Origin: Flammeovirga sp. OC4
GTDB lineage: Bacteria > Bacteroidota > Bacteroidia > Cytophagales > Flammeovirgaceae
Assembly: GCF_000812565.1 (NCBI RefSeq)
Contig: NZ_JTAM01000041.1
Coordinates: forward strand, 1-64,000
Reading direction: 5' to 3'
Length of the DNA stretch: 64,000 nt
Shown here: piece after piece, positions 1 to 8,205 of the stretch
How positions within the stretch are numbered: position 1 is the stretch's first letter
How the letters are laid out: the number at the start of each line of letters is the position of its first letter
The notes under the pieces: model-generated
The model's database searches: none
Seen by the model: the letters and a program-made list of their open reading frames with translations, nothing else
Told to the model about the DNA's origin: nothing
Translations under genes and position numbers: made by a program

Positions 1-150
1 GGAGATACTACTAAATGATGGTCTGATTAAACGTTAAAAGACAAAGGTTTTATAATAATTTTCTAAAATGCAGTTCTGTAAGGATGTTGCATTGCAACGT
101 CCTTGCAAACCATACACTCCATTTGTCCTTCACAAAAGGAATGATATTAA
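1..150. repeat. Degenerate palindromic repeat, copy 1 (cut by window start)
   Basis: This stretch is a diverged copy of the sequence at about 42245-42405. Shared blocks are ACTACTAAATGAT near the left end, TTTTATAATAAT, TTCTAAAATGC, a palindromic core and a trailing CCTTCA run. The core (80-104) has arms AAGGATGTTGCA and TTGCAACGTCCTT with one mismatch. No gene is visible in 1-272. It looks like an old non-coding mobile or REP-like element; the window may begin inside it. Confidence 0.6.
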
Positions 151-272
151 TAATGAAAAGGAAAATTTAAGAAATAGTCATTTTTAATAAGTAGTAGGGT
201 TATTATAATTCAGCAATATTTCATTAGTAACGACGTGGAGTTTTAGTCACTGCTTTTCATGTATGTTTCCAC

Positions 273-1103
273 TTATAACTTTTGTTCGCTACGTTTTATT
301 TTCATTAATATTACTTTAGAATCAACATTAAGAATTTGCGTTCCATTATCAAAGTTTGCTAATGAATTATCCCAATTACAGTGGCCGCAACATATTCTTA
401 TTGAGTTTAATTTTTCAATATGCTCTCTAATTTTACTATTCCCAATCTCATTATTTTTTGGAAAGTCTGGAGTTTCGTGAATTAGGATAAAGTCTAGCTC
501 ATGTTGAGAAAGTTTCGTTAACCCATTTAAGAAATCAGATTCTTGAACTCTATTTACCTTGTCTTTTCGACCTATTATTCCACTTATTCCCCCTATTTTC
601 ATCCCATTCAATGCTATTTTCTCTTTATGAAGAATGTGAATATTTTCTTGTGATTTGAATTGCTCCTTTTCACTTTCATTACCAAAAGTATCGTGATTAC
701 CTGCAATACCCACCACCCATTCAAAGTAATTATTAAATTCTTCCCATACCTTTCTAACATCTCCACTTGCTCCTCTTTTTTCCAACGACGTATACAGATC
801 TCCACATAACAAAACACCTATTTTTTTACATTTAGGTAATTCGATTTCAATTAACGTTTTTAAAAAAGAGGGTAGTTTTTCGCCAAGTAAATATTTTTGA
901 CCATTTTCCTCAGCTATTCCTTGTAAATCAGAAGTTATGATTAGTAAGTCGATATCTGTATTTACATTCTCATATTCTCCAAAATAAATTGGAAGTATTT
1001 TGTGTAATATTTCAGGTGAATTATTTTGACCGATACTTCTCGAACCCACTTCCAAATACGGATAGGTTTCTAAAAGGCTTTTATGATCAATCGTTATTTT
1101 CAT
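273..1103 (-). CDS. Calcineurin-like metallophosphoesterase
   Basis: A 276-residue protein with metal-binding blocks in the order expected for calcineurin-like phosphoesterases: SDLQG near residue 58, CGDLY near 100, GIAGNHD near 137, IHET near 209 and CGHCNW near 239. There is no signal peptide, so it should be cytosolic. The family hydrolyses phosphomono- or diesters with two metal ions; the substrate here cannot be read from sequence. It stands alone on the minus strand, with a decayed SPFH gene upstream and a repeat downstream, so the surroundings look like a worn accessory island. I am fairly sure of the fold and unsure of the role. Confidence 0.8.
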   Translation of the reverse strand: MKITIDHKSLLETYPYLEVGSRSIGQNNSPEILHKILPIYFGEYENVNTDIDLLIITSDLQGIAEENGQKYLLGEKLPSFLKTLIEIELPKCKKIGVLLCGDLYTSLEKRGASGDVRKVWEEFNNYFEWVVGIAGNHDTFGNESEKEQFKSQENIHILHKEKIALNGMKIGGISGIIGRKDKVNRVQESDFLNGLTKLSQHELDFILIHETPDFPKNNEIGNSKIREHIEKLNSIRICCGHCNWDNSLANFDNGTQILNVDSKVILMKIKRSEQKL

Positions 1104-1365
1104 TTTTATGACATAAAATAATATAAGCTTATTATTTGATACTAAAGAATGAACTAAGCTTTGATTAATAAGATGATTTTAGCCGTTTTTCTAATTGATC
1201 TTGATACAGCAAGTATTCATTGAGTGCATCATTTATAATAGAAATTGAAAAGCCTCTTCAAACTAATTGTTAATGTAATACAAAACAACATTCTTTGATA
1301 AGTGAAAGATAGATAAAAACACCCTTTTAATATGCAACTCCTGAGTAAGAAGTTATTCGAGATCA

Positions 1366-1800
1366 TTATTTTTTAAACTTATCTATAAAATCACTTAGTA
1401 CGAATGTATGATTTCCTTTTGCTGAAATTTTTGTAATTGCCTGCATAAATTGAATAAAACGAATGTTATCATCATCCTTCATCATATTCGATGCGTTTTT
1501 CAAGGCTCTTGCTGTTGCTACTGTGGAGCGTTCATTTTCCAAATCTGTTTCTCCCTTTATTTTTGCTTCAAGCTTTTTAGCAAATAAGTTTTGAACACTT
1601 TTAGGAAAAGTAATGTCTTTTAAAAATTGATTTTTAATTTACCTGTAATAATGTTTTATATATATCATGAGTGTGCTTATCATTATTAAATGTATTTTCA
1701 TTAGTTCTTATTAGTCTTATATTTAAATCTAAAAACTCATTTAATGAGTTCGATAATACAAAATTAACCCTTCCATCTCTTTGGATATTCCCTACTTACA
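1366..1800 (-). pseudogene. Remnant of an SPFH/Band 7 (slipin/flotillin-like) protein
   Basis: The minus strand encodes an open stretch of about 88 codons (stop 1366-1368, open up to about 1636) with no start codon. It reads like the C-terminal part of an SPFH protein: FPKSVQNLFAKKLEAKIKGE, then ENERSTVATARALKNAS, then IRFIQFMQAITKISAKGN and a short tail. Immediately upstream an in-frame stop interrupts it, and the reading continues in another frame (GNIQRDGRVNFVLSNSLNEF and onward, to about 1800). The simplest reading is a frameshifted and 5'-truncated SPFH gene. The family assignment rests on the charged coiled region and the terminal segment only. Confidence 0.5.
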
Positions 1801-1839
1801 AACCTTTTATACCTTATTATAAGGGATGATTTTTTAAGC

Positions 1840-1875
1840 AAAAAAAAAGCACCGATATTTCTATCAATGCTTTTT
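1840..1875 (-). terminator. Intrinsic terminator of the tRNA-Leu array
   Basis: On the minus strand a 9-bp stem (GCATTGATA / TATCGGTGC, two G-U pairs) with a GAAA tetraloop is followed by a run of about nine T. It lies directly after the last tRNA of the array. Confidence 0.85.
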
Positions 1876-1876
1876 G

Positions 1877-1959
1877 TACCTGGGGTGGGACTCGAACCCA
1901 CACGAGCAAAGCCCACAAGATTTTGAGTCTAGCGTGTCTACCAATTCCACCACCCAGGC
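1877..1959 (-). tRNA. tRNA-Leu (anticodon CAA), copy 1
   Basis: An 83-nt class II tRNA. Acceptor GCCTGGG pairs with CCCAGGT (G1-U72, as in enterobacterial tRNA-Leu), the discriminator is A73, and the D arm contains GGTGGAATTGGTAGACAC. The anticodon loop is CTCAAAA (anticodon CAA, reads UUG), a long variable arm follows, and the T loop is GGTTCGAGTCC. The 3' CCA is not encoded. The variable arm differs from the other three copies by one base (GTGGGC instead of GTGAGC). Confidence 0.97.
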
Positions 1960-1981
1960 GGAAATTAAAAAACAATTGTAG

Positions 1982-2064
1982 TACCTAGGGTGGGACTCGA
2001 ACCCACACGAGCAAAGCTCACAAGATTTTGAGTCTAGCGTGTCTACCAATTCCACCACCTAGGC
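1982..2064 (-). tRNA. tRNA-Leu (anticodon CAA), copy 2
   Basis: Same body as copy 1, with acceptor GCCTAGG / CCTAGGT. Anticodon CAA in loop CTCAAAA. It is 22 nt upstream of copy 1 and probably in the same precursor. CCA is not encoded. Confidence 0.97.
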
Positions 2065-2096
2065 AAATTGTTTTTTAATTTCAATATGGACAAAAG

Positions 2097-2179
2097 TACT
2101 TGAGGTGGGACTCGAACCCACACGAGCAAAGCTCACAAGATTTTGAGTCTAGCGTGTCTACCAATTCCACCACTCAAGC
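2097..2179 (-). tRNA. tRNA-Leu (anticodon CAA), copy 3
   Basis: Identical body to copy 2 apart from the acceptor stem, GCTTGAG / CTCAAGT, where every change is compensated on the opposite side. Anticodon CAA. CCA is not encoded. Confidence 0.97.
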
Positions 2180-2202
2180 GAAAAATAAGAAAATGAACGT
2201 AG

Positions 2203-2285
2203 TACCTAGGGTGGGACTCGAACCCACACGAGCAAAGCTCACAAGATTTTGAGTCTAGCGTGTCTACCAATTCCACCACCTAGGC
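2203..2285 (-). tRNA. tRNA-Leu (anticodon CAA), copy 4 (first transcribed)
   Basis: Acceptor GCCTAGG / CCTAGGT, anticodon CAA, same body as copies 2 and 3. It is the promoter-proximal gene of the array, about 40 nt after the predicted start site. Confidence 0.97.
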
Positions 2286-2330
2286 GGTTCATTTCATATT
2301 TTGTGTACTTGCTTTTCGTTTAAAGCGATG

Positions 2331-2362
2331 CAAATATGCAAGGTTAATTCATATAAAACAAA
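2331..2362 (-). promoter_or_regulatory. Predicted promoter of the tRNA-Leu array
   Basis: On the minus strand TTTG (2359-2362) is separated by 20 nt from CATATTTG (2331-2338). This matches the Bacteroidetes -33 TTTG / -7 TAnnTTTG pattern except for one base. The transcription start would fall near 2325, about 40 nt before the first tRNA. Confidence 0.55.
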
Positions 2363-2593
2363 CTGAATTTCGCATCACAATAGAATTACCTTATTAAATC
2401 CTTGAATCACAGGTAGAAATTCTTAGAATAATAAATGTAAAGTAGGTGATAAAGGCACAATAAGTAAAATAGATAAGCTTTATTGGTACTTATATAAAGG
2501 ATTGATTTTTCCAATGTATATCAAAGTAATACGTCATTAATAATACATTCATTAATTCTCTTCTTCATAAAAGCAGCTGTACAATTAAAAATA

Positions 2594-2645
2594 AACCCCT
2601 CGTCAACTACTCAATTTTGTATTGACGAAGGGTAAAGATTTATTT
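2594..2645 (-). terminator. Intrinsic terminator of surE
   Basis: Arms TTGACGA..AGGGT and ACCCCTCGTCAA form a long stem; on the minus strand it is followed by TTTATTTTTAA. It lies about 70 nt past the surE stop. Between here and the tRNA promoter (2363-2593) I see no gene or structure. Confidence 0.7.
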
Positions 2646-2712
2646 TGAAAGCATTACAAATAAAATTGCAAGCTAACTTTATTGATCACTTTCATTTTTA
2701 AATCAACTGTTA

Positions 2713-3480
2713 TTATTCCCAGAGACCTTTTAAACTTTCCATATACTTATAGTCCGTCAGGTCAATTTTTGTTGGGACTATACTACCATAATTATGTTCT
2801 ATTGCATATTCATCAGTATCTTCCGCATTATCAGGATTTACAAATTTCCCTGTCAACCACAAGTATTTTCTTCCGCTTGGGTTTACTCTTTCATCAAACT
2901 GCTCATGCCAACGTCCTTTGGCTTGTCTTCCGACTTTCATTCCTTTAATAGGCTCTCCATTGTATTTCGGAAAGTTGACGTTGAGTGCCGTTCCTTGAGG
3001 CAGACCATTTTCTAATACTGATGTAGCTACTTTTTTGACCCACTCTCGTGTATGTTCAAACTCCGCATCGTAGCTGTAATCACATACACTAAAGCCTACA
3101 CTTGGCAACCCTTCAATAGTTCCTTCCAAAGCCGCTGACATTGTGCCCGAGTAGAGTACACTAACAGAGGTGTTACTTCCATGATTGACACCACTTACCA
3201 CTAAGTCTGGTTTTTTAGGGAGAATATGATTTTTGGCCAACTTAATACAGTCGGCAGGTGTACCCGAACATTGGTAGGCTTCTATACCCCAATCGCTAAA
3301 TAAATCTGATTTATGATATCTTAATGGGTCTTCTATGGTGATTGCATGTCCCTGTCCTGATTGTGGACTATCCGGAGCCACAATTACTACTTTTCCAAGT
3401 TCACGCATTATATCTGCTAAAAATTTAATTCCTTTTGATGTAATTCCATCATCATTGGAAATAAGAATTAAGGGTTTCAT
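2713..3480 (-). CDS. surE: 5'/3'-nucleotidase SurE
   Basis: A 255-residue cytosolic nucleotidase that removes phosphate from nucleoside monophosphates, usually linked to survival in stationary phase or stress. The family signature is clear: N-terminal ILISNDDGITSKGI with the metal-binding Asp pair at 10-11, VIVAPDSPQSGQGHAIT, the SGVNHGSNTS metal and substrate loop, and YSGTMSAALEG. The length is normal for SurE. It is a monocistronic minus-strand gene with its own terminator, and no pcm or nlpD partner is next to it, unlike in proteobacteria. Confidence 0.95.
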   Translation of the reverse strand: MKPLILISNDDGITSKGIKFLADIMRELGKVVIVAPDSPQSGQGHAITIEDPLRYHKSDLFSDWGIEAYQCSGTPADCIKLAKNHILPKKPDLVVSGVNHGSNTSVSVLYSGTMSAALEGTIEGLPSVGFSVCDYSYDAEFEHTREWVKKVATSVLENGLPQGTALNVNFPKYNGEPIKGMKVGRQAKGRWHEQFDERVNPSGRKYLWLTGKFVNPDNAEDTDEYAIEHNYGSIVPTKIDLTDYKYMESLKGLWE

Positions 3481-3599
3481 ATTATTATTTTGTTTTTATT
3501 CAAAGCAAGCATTTATGACCAAGAATGAGCGAATGGAAGAATTTTCAATCAATATTCAATCGTCATTCTTCTTCATTACATTACGATTGGTCTGCTGCT

Positions 3600-3630
3600 T
3601 AAAAAAGGGCTATTGATTTAACAGCCCTAA
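3600..3630 (-). terminator. Intrinsic terminator
   Basis: On the minus strand GGGCT-(11-nt loop)-AGCCC is followed by TTTTTT, just after the stop of the exported protein at 3640-4296. Confidence 0.8.
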
Positions 3631-3639
3631 TTTAGTTTA

Positions 3640-4296
3640 TTAATTTGAAATTTCTTTTTTCTCTACGAGTGAATCATAATACCTTACAATTTGTAGAAAA
3701 TCTTCCCGGTCTTTATAATCCAATTTGTTGATATTAATGAAGGCTTTTACTTTATCCTTATGCTTTCCAAAATATGCCAGCATAGTTTCTTCTTTTCTCA
3801 TATCTACCTGTCTGATATCTGCAAACATATCCATGAGGTAAAAATCGTGAACTAAAACACGTCTACGTGTATTGAAGTTACTGCCCCAATATGGGTCATA
3901 AGATGTTTCTGATATTTCAGCGATTCTCTCTCTCGCAAATAAGATGTAAGGTTCTCCTTCTTCTATCAACTCAAAAAAGTGGTTTTTCACATATCCTTTT
4001 GATTTCTTAAAAGGTAAAGAGAAAAAGACTCTTTGTCGTTTGGTCATCGCATCCATGATCTCAAACGATTGAACATTTTGAGCACCATACGATTTAATGA
4101 CGCCATTGACAATCACCTGTATTGACTCTACTCCTTCTTCTAATGAATACTTCACTCTACCTCTCATAGAGTTGCCATTTTTTAAATCCACTTCACCTTG
4201 ATGCCAATATTCAGATGGAAAATCTTGTGCAAAGATGGATAGCGGGAGAATAAAAATAAGCAAATAGGTTAGTGTTACTTTAAATTTCATGTGCAT
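3640..4296 (-). CDS. Exported protein of unknown function
   Basis: A 218-residue protein with a signal peptide (hydrophobic 6-21, cleavage after SIFAQ). The mature part begins with a 'W-x-x-G-x-V-x-L-x-x-G-x-x-x-x-G-x-V' segment that recurs in Bacteroidetes exported proteins and looks like small beta-strands. A basic, helix-rich C-terminal half follows. Met3 is an equally good start. It is monocistronic. I do not recognise a named family and infer only that it acts in the periplasm or on the surface. Confidence 0.7.
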   Translation of the reverse strand: MHMKFKVTLTYLLIFILPLSIFAQDFPSEYWHQGEVDLKNGNSMRGRVKYSLEEGVESIQVIVNGVIKSYGAQNVQSFEIMDAMTKRQRVFFSLPFKKSKGYVKNHFFELIEEGEPYILFARERIAEISETSYDPYWGSNFNTRRRVLVHDFYLMDMFADIRQVDMRKEETMLAYFGKHKDKVKAFININKLDYKDREDFLQIVRYYDSLVEKKEISN

Positions 4297-4627
4297 GCTT
4301 TTTCAAGTTCAGTGAATATGTGCAAGTGCTAAATTATAGAAAATGATATAAAAATAATGAACTGAGTCACTTTTATCATTAGAGTTTTCACGGCTTTATT
4401 TTTTTTATAGCCTCAAAACCTTCTTTTACTCATCATTAACCTATGATTTAATTCGTGGGAAAATGATGAGGAAATAAACCGAAACTATTTTATAGTGATT
4501 TCTATCAAGAAGCCCTTATATAAAAATACATTATTTTTTTCACATCAGAAACAATTCCGGAAAATATGTTAATGACACACCCAAAAGATGACATAAGTTT
4601 TGTTTTAAATAAAAATTAATTTTTTTT

Positions 4628-4778
4628 GCGAATTTTCGCTATTTTTCTACTCTTCTTATATTAATACTTAAAGTTTCATATTTACACTTATTTATAACAT
4701 ACATATTTTATTATTTATATTTTATATTTTTGAATGATTATTCACTGGCGAATTTTCGCTTTTTTTATTCAATTCGCT
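4628..4778. promoter_or_regulatory. Repeated palindrome upstream of aceB (candidate operators)
   Basis: The 12-mer GCGAATTTTCGC (arms GCGAA / TTCGC, TT centre) occurs twice, at 4628-4639 and 4748-4759, exactly 120 bp apart. A further half-site AATTCGC lies at 4771-4777. The proximal copy sits just upstream of the predicted -7 element of the glyoxylate-shunt operon. The rest of the 4297-4825 spacer is very AT-rich and holds no gene. Confidence 0.5.
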
Positions 4779-4783
4779 TTTTA

Positions 4784-4791
4784 TATCTTTG
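4784..4791 (+). promoter_or_regulatory. Predicted -7 element of aceB-aceA
   Basis: TATCTTTG matches TAnnTTTG exactly and is 34 nt before the aceB start codon, giving a leader of roughly 25-30 nt. The -33 region is only T-rich (TTTT about 20 nt upstream), which fits an activated or regulated promoter. Confidence 0.55.
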
Positions 4792-4825
4792 AGACATCAT
4801 TCACCCAGACAAAACTTTAAATACT

Positions 4826-6427
4826 ATGAGAGCACAACCAATTACACAGCTTGAAAATTTAGAGATTAAAGGTTTAATTTCTAAACAATTCGAAGAGATA
4901 CTAACTCCAGAGGCTTTAGAGTTTGTAGTCCGTTTACATGAGAAATTCAACAAAAGGAGAATTGCTCTTTTAGAGGCTCGCATCAAAAGACAACACACCA
5001 TTGATGAGGGCAAACGACCTAACTTTTTAGCGGAGACCGCTTACATCCGTAACAGTGAATGGACCGTTGCAGAGGTAAAGGATGACTTAAAAGACCGTAG
5101 AGTTGAAATCACAGGGCCAGTAGATCGAAAGATGATCATCAATGCATTGAACAGTGGAGCTAATGTCTTCATGTCTGACTTTGAAGATGCGAACTCTCCT
5201 ACTTGGGACAACAACATCAATGGTCAAATCAACCTAAGAGACGCTATTCGAGGAACTATTCAGTACACTCACCCAAAAACAGGGAAGGAATACCAATTAA
5301 ATGAGAAGACAGCTACGCTGATGGTTCGTCCTAGAGGATGGCATTTGATCGAAAAACACATCATTATTGATGGTCAACCTGCTTCTGGCGGATTGGTGGA
5401 TTTTGGTCTTTACTTCTTCCATAATGCGAAAGCTCTATTGGAAAAAGGTAGTGCTCCTTACTTCTACCTTCCTAAGATTGAAAGTCATTTGGAGGCAAGA
5501 CTTTGGAACGACATTTTCGTTTTCGCCCAAGATTATATAGGGATTCCTCAAGGAAGTATAAAAGCGACTGTATTGATTGAAACGATCTTAGCAGCCTTCG
5601 AAATGGATGAGATCTTATATGCATTAAAAGATCATTCAGCAGGTTTGAATTGTGGACGTTGGGATTATATTTTCTCATACATCAAGAAGTTTAGAAATGA
5701 TCCGAACTACATGTTACCTAACAGAGCACAGGTGACCATGAAAGTTCACTTTATGAAATCATATTACGAACTTTTGATTCAGACGTGTCACAAGAGAGGT
5801 GCTTTTGCGATGGGTGGTATGGCTGCTCAAATTCCAATCAAGGAGGATGAAAAAGCCAATCAAAGAGCCATTGAGAAAGTAGCGAAGGACAAAACTCGTG
5901 AAGCAATGGCAGGTCATGATGGTACTTGGGTTGCTCACCCTGGCTTAGTTCAAACGGCTAGAGATGTATTTGATAGGTATATGGGTGGTCCTAATAATTT
6001 GAAAAAACCAATCACTCATAAAAAAATCACCGCAGAAGATCTTCTTAAAGTACCTGAGGGTGATATCACCATCGATGGTTTGAAAAATAACATTGATGTA
6101 GGGATTCAGTATATCGCTAGATGGTTGGATGGACAAGGTGCCGTTCCGATCTACAATTTAATGGAAGATGCAGCTACTGCTGAAATCTCTAGAACACAAG
6201 TTTGGCAATGGATCAAACATAGAGCGACTACAGCAGATGGCACTTTGATCACCACTGAATTGTACAGAAGCTTGCTTCCAGAAATCATGGATACCATTAA
6301 AAACTATGTTGGAGAAGAGAACTTCAACAATGGTAAATATGAGGAAGCGAAAAACATCTTTGATGAATTGGTAACTACAGACGAATTTATTGAATTCCTT
6401 ACGTTACCGGCTTATCAACAGATATAA
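4826..6427 (+). CDS. aceB: Malate synthase A
   Basis: A 533-residue cytosolic enzyme that condenses glyoxylate with acetyl-CoA to malate, the second step of the glyoxylate shunt. The full-length A-type family is visible: LMVRPRGWHL (active-site Arg), VFMSDFEDANSPTWDN, VLIETILAAFEMDEILY, GLNCGRWDYIFSYIKKFR and NLMEDAATAEISR with the catalytic Asp at 448. Length and C-terminus are as in E. coli AceB. It precedes isocitrate lyase on the same strand by 160 nt, so the two form the shunt that lets the cell grow on acetate or fatty acids. No AceK is next to it. Confidence 0.97.
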   Translation: MRAQPITQLENLEIKGLISKQFEEILTPEALEFVVRLHEKFNKRRIALLEARIKRQHTIDEGKRPNFLAETAYIRNSEWTVAEVKDDLKDRRVEITGPVDRKMIINALNSGANVFMSDFEDANSPTWDNNINGQINLRDAIRGTIQYTHPKTGKEYQLNEKTATLMVRPRGWHLIEKHIIIDGQPASGGLVDFGLYFFHNAKALLEKGSAPYFYLPKIESHLEARLWNDIFVFAQDYIGIPQGSIKATVLIETILAAFEMDEILYALKDHSAGLNCGRWDYIFSYIKKFRNDPNYMLPNRAQVTMKVHFMKSYYELLIQTCHKRGAFAMGGMAAQIPIKEDEKANQRAIEKVAKDKTREAMAGHDGTWVAHPGLVQTARDVFDRYMGGPNNLKKPITHKKITAEDLLKVPEGDITIDGLKNNIDVGIQYIARWLDGQGAVPIYNLMEDAATAEISRTQVWQWIKHRATTADGTLITTELYRSLLPEIMDTIKNYVGEENFNNGKYEEAKNIFDELVTTDEFIEFLTLPAYQQI

Positions 6428-6485
6428 AGAGTAAATCGATTACTCTTATTCTCAAAAAATAACCAATACATTATTTATAAAAAAA

Positions 6486-6509
6486 GGGCACTATAATTAA
6501 ATAGTGCCC
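6486..6509. promoter_or_regulatory. Intercistronic hairpin between aceB and aceA
   Basis: A perfect 9-bp stem, GGGCACTAT / ATAGTGCCC, with a 6-nt loop. On the plus strand it is preceded by A7 and not followed by T, so it is not a plus-strand terminator. On the minus strand GCCC is followed by TTTTTTT, so it is a good terminator for antisense transcription. In the aceBA mRNA it may act as a processing or stability hairpin. Confidence 0.6.
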
Positions 6510-6587
6510 CCCAATGTAGTGAATGCTGGATGGGGGTCCAATGCATACACGTTTATACATTTTCAACACAGTAAATTTAACACAATT

Positions 6588-7862
6588 ATGACAAAGCAAG
6601 AAAGAATCAATGCACTAAAAGAAGATTGGGCAACAAATCCAAGATGGGCAAATATCGAACGTCCTTATTCCGCTGAAGAAGTGATAAAGCTTCAAGGAAA
6701 TGTTTTTGTGGAGCATTCTCTTGCACGTCAAGGGGCAGAAAAGTTTTGGAAAGGATTACATTCAGAACATTTTATGGCAGGATTGGGTGCTTTGACAGGC
6801 AACCAAGCGATTCAGGAAGTTGAAGCTGGATTAAAAGCGATCTACCTTTCGGGGTGGCAAGTAGCGGCAGATGCCAACTTAGCGGGTCAGATGTACCCAG
6901 ACCAATCGTTATACCCTGCCGATAGTGTTCCTAAAGTAGTTGCTAGAATTAATAATGCTTTAAGAAGAGCCGATCAAATCCAATCTGTAGCCGATAAAAA
7001 TGATACAGATTATATGGTGCCAATCATTGCAGATGCAGAAGCTGGGTTTGGTGGAAATCTAAATGCTTTTGAATTGATGAAAATGATGATCGAATCAGGT
7101 GCTTCAGGGGTACACTTTGAAGATCAACTTTCTTCAGCTAAAAAATGTGGGCACTTGGGCGGTAAAGTACTTGTACCAACTCAAGAGGCAATCAACAAAT
7201 TAGTAGCTGCACGACTTGCTTCTGATGTTTGTGGTGTTCCTACCATTATCATTGCGAGAACAGATGCAGATGCAGCCAATTTACTGACAAGTGATATTGA
7301 TCCAAGAGATCGTGAGTTTATTCATGGAGAAAGAACTGCAGAAGGTTTTTATGAAGTGAAAAACGGTTTGGATCAAGCGATTTCTAGAGGTTTATCTTAC
7401 GCTCCTTATGCCGACCTTATCTGGTGTGAAACTTCTCACCCTGATTTGGAAGAAGCAAAACGATTTGCTGATGCAATTCATGCAAAATACCCTGGTAAAA
7501 TGTTGGCTTACAACTGTTCTCCTTCATTCAACTGGGCATCTAAATTAAGCGTGGAGGAAATGGAGACATTCAGAGAAAACCTTGCTGATATGGGTTACAA
7601 ATTCCAGTTCATCACATTAGCAGGCTTCCATGCCTTGAATACTAGTATGTTCGAATTGGCCAAAGCATATAAAGAGAGAGGAATGGCCGGTTACTCTCAA
7701 TTACAAGAAAAAGAATTCAGCTTACAAACAGACGGTTTCAGAGCAGTGAAACATCAAGCTTTTGTGGGTACTACCTATTTCGACGCTATCCAAAATACAG
7801 TGACAGCAGGCACTTCATCGACGACAGCCATGGAAGGTAGTACTGAAACTGCTCAATTTTAG
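6588..7862 (+). CDS. aceA: Isocitrate lyase
   Basis: A 424-residue enzyme that cleaves isocitrate to glyoxylate and succinate. It is nearly collinear with E. coli Ace[44 protein letters not shown], the catalytic KKCGH (Cys187), NCSPSFNW, and a C-terminus ending [13 protein letters not shown] chose the ATG at 6588 ([14 protein letters not shown]) because it matches the family N-terminus. The open frame runs 28 codons further upstream, through the intercistronic hairpin, without family similarity. It is cotranscribed with aceB (inferred from orientation). Confidence 0.97.
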   Translation: MTKQERINALKEDWATNPRWANIERPYSAEEVIKLQGNVFVEHSLARQGAEKFWKGLHSEHFMAGLGALTGNQAIQEVEAGLKAIYLSGWQVAADANLAGQMYPDQSLYPADSVPKVVARINNALRRADQIQSVADKNDTDYMVPIIADAEAGFGGNLNAFELMKMMIESGASGVHFEDQLSSAKKCGHLGGKVLVPTQEAINKLVAARLASDVCGVPTIIIARTDADAANLLTSDIDPRDREFIHGERTAEGFYEVKNGLDQAISRGLSYAPYADLIWCETSHPDLEEAKRFADAIHAKYPGKMLAYNCSPSFNWASKLSVEEMETFRENLADMGYKFQFITLAGFHALNTSMFELAKAYKERGMAGYSQLQEKEFSLQTDGFRAVKHQAFVGTTYFDAIQNTVTAGTSSTTAMEGSTETAQF

Positions 7863-8031
7863 AGGATGCTGAACTAATGATTTTCAAGAGATGATAAATA
7901 TAAATAGTTAAATCTCAAACCGAGTTTAAACGTAACAATTGGCTTATAAACAGAATATTTCCAGTCATCTATTTGAAGATCTATTAGTTCTCACATACTC
8001 CGAACACTTACATATGGTTACCTAAAATTTT

Positions 8032-8063
8032 AAAACTCTCTCATGGCTATGGGAGAGTTTTTT
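8032..8063 (+). terminator. Intrinsic terminator of aceA
   Basis: Stem AAACTCTC / GAGAGTTT with an internal loop, followed by TTTTTT, about 170 nt past the aceA stop. The rest of 7863-8031 shows nothing. Confidence 0.8.
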
Positions 8064-8142
8064 AGTGAATGAGAAGATGGCACTAATTGTAGAAATTGAA
8101 TTCATACCAACTCCAAGTCACCCAAAGATCAATCTCTTTATA

Positions 8143-8181
8143 TATAAAAACCACTCTAGCTAATGAACTAAAGTGGTTTTT
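8143..8181 (-). terminator. Intrinsic terminator of the photolyase gene
   Basis: AACCACT / AGTGGTT stem followed on the minus strand by TTTTTATA. It also has T's on the plus side, so it may act in both directions. Confidence 0.75.
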
Positions 8182-8205
8182 AATTTATATGATTTAATAA
8201 TGTAA

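Noticed and set aside
1864-2058. 64-codon open frame on the minus strand containing a repeated peptide
   Set aside because: It is the translation of two tandem tRNA-Leu genes, which also explains the apparent peptide repeat.
1877-2285. Regular repeats suggestive of a CRISPR array
   Set aside because: The repeated unit is a full tRNA-Leu with unequal spacing; no short repeat-spacer pattern exists anywhere in the window.
2682-3616. Plus-strand frames opposite surE
   Set aside because: They are antisense shadows of a clearly recognised gene and contain no motif.
6504-6587. 28-codon N-terminal extension of isocitrate lyase
   Set aside because: The extension crosses the intercistronic hairpin and has no resemblance to the family; the Met at 6588 matches known AceA starts.
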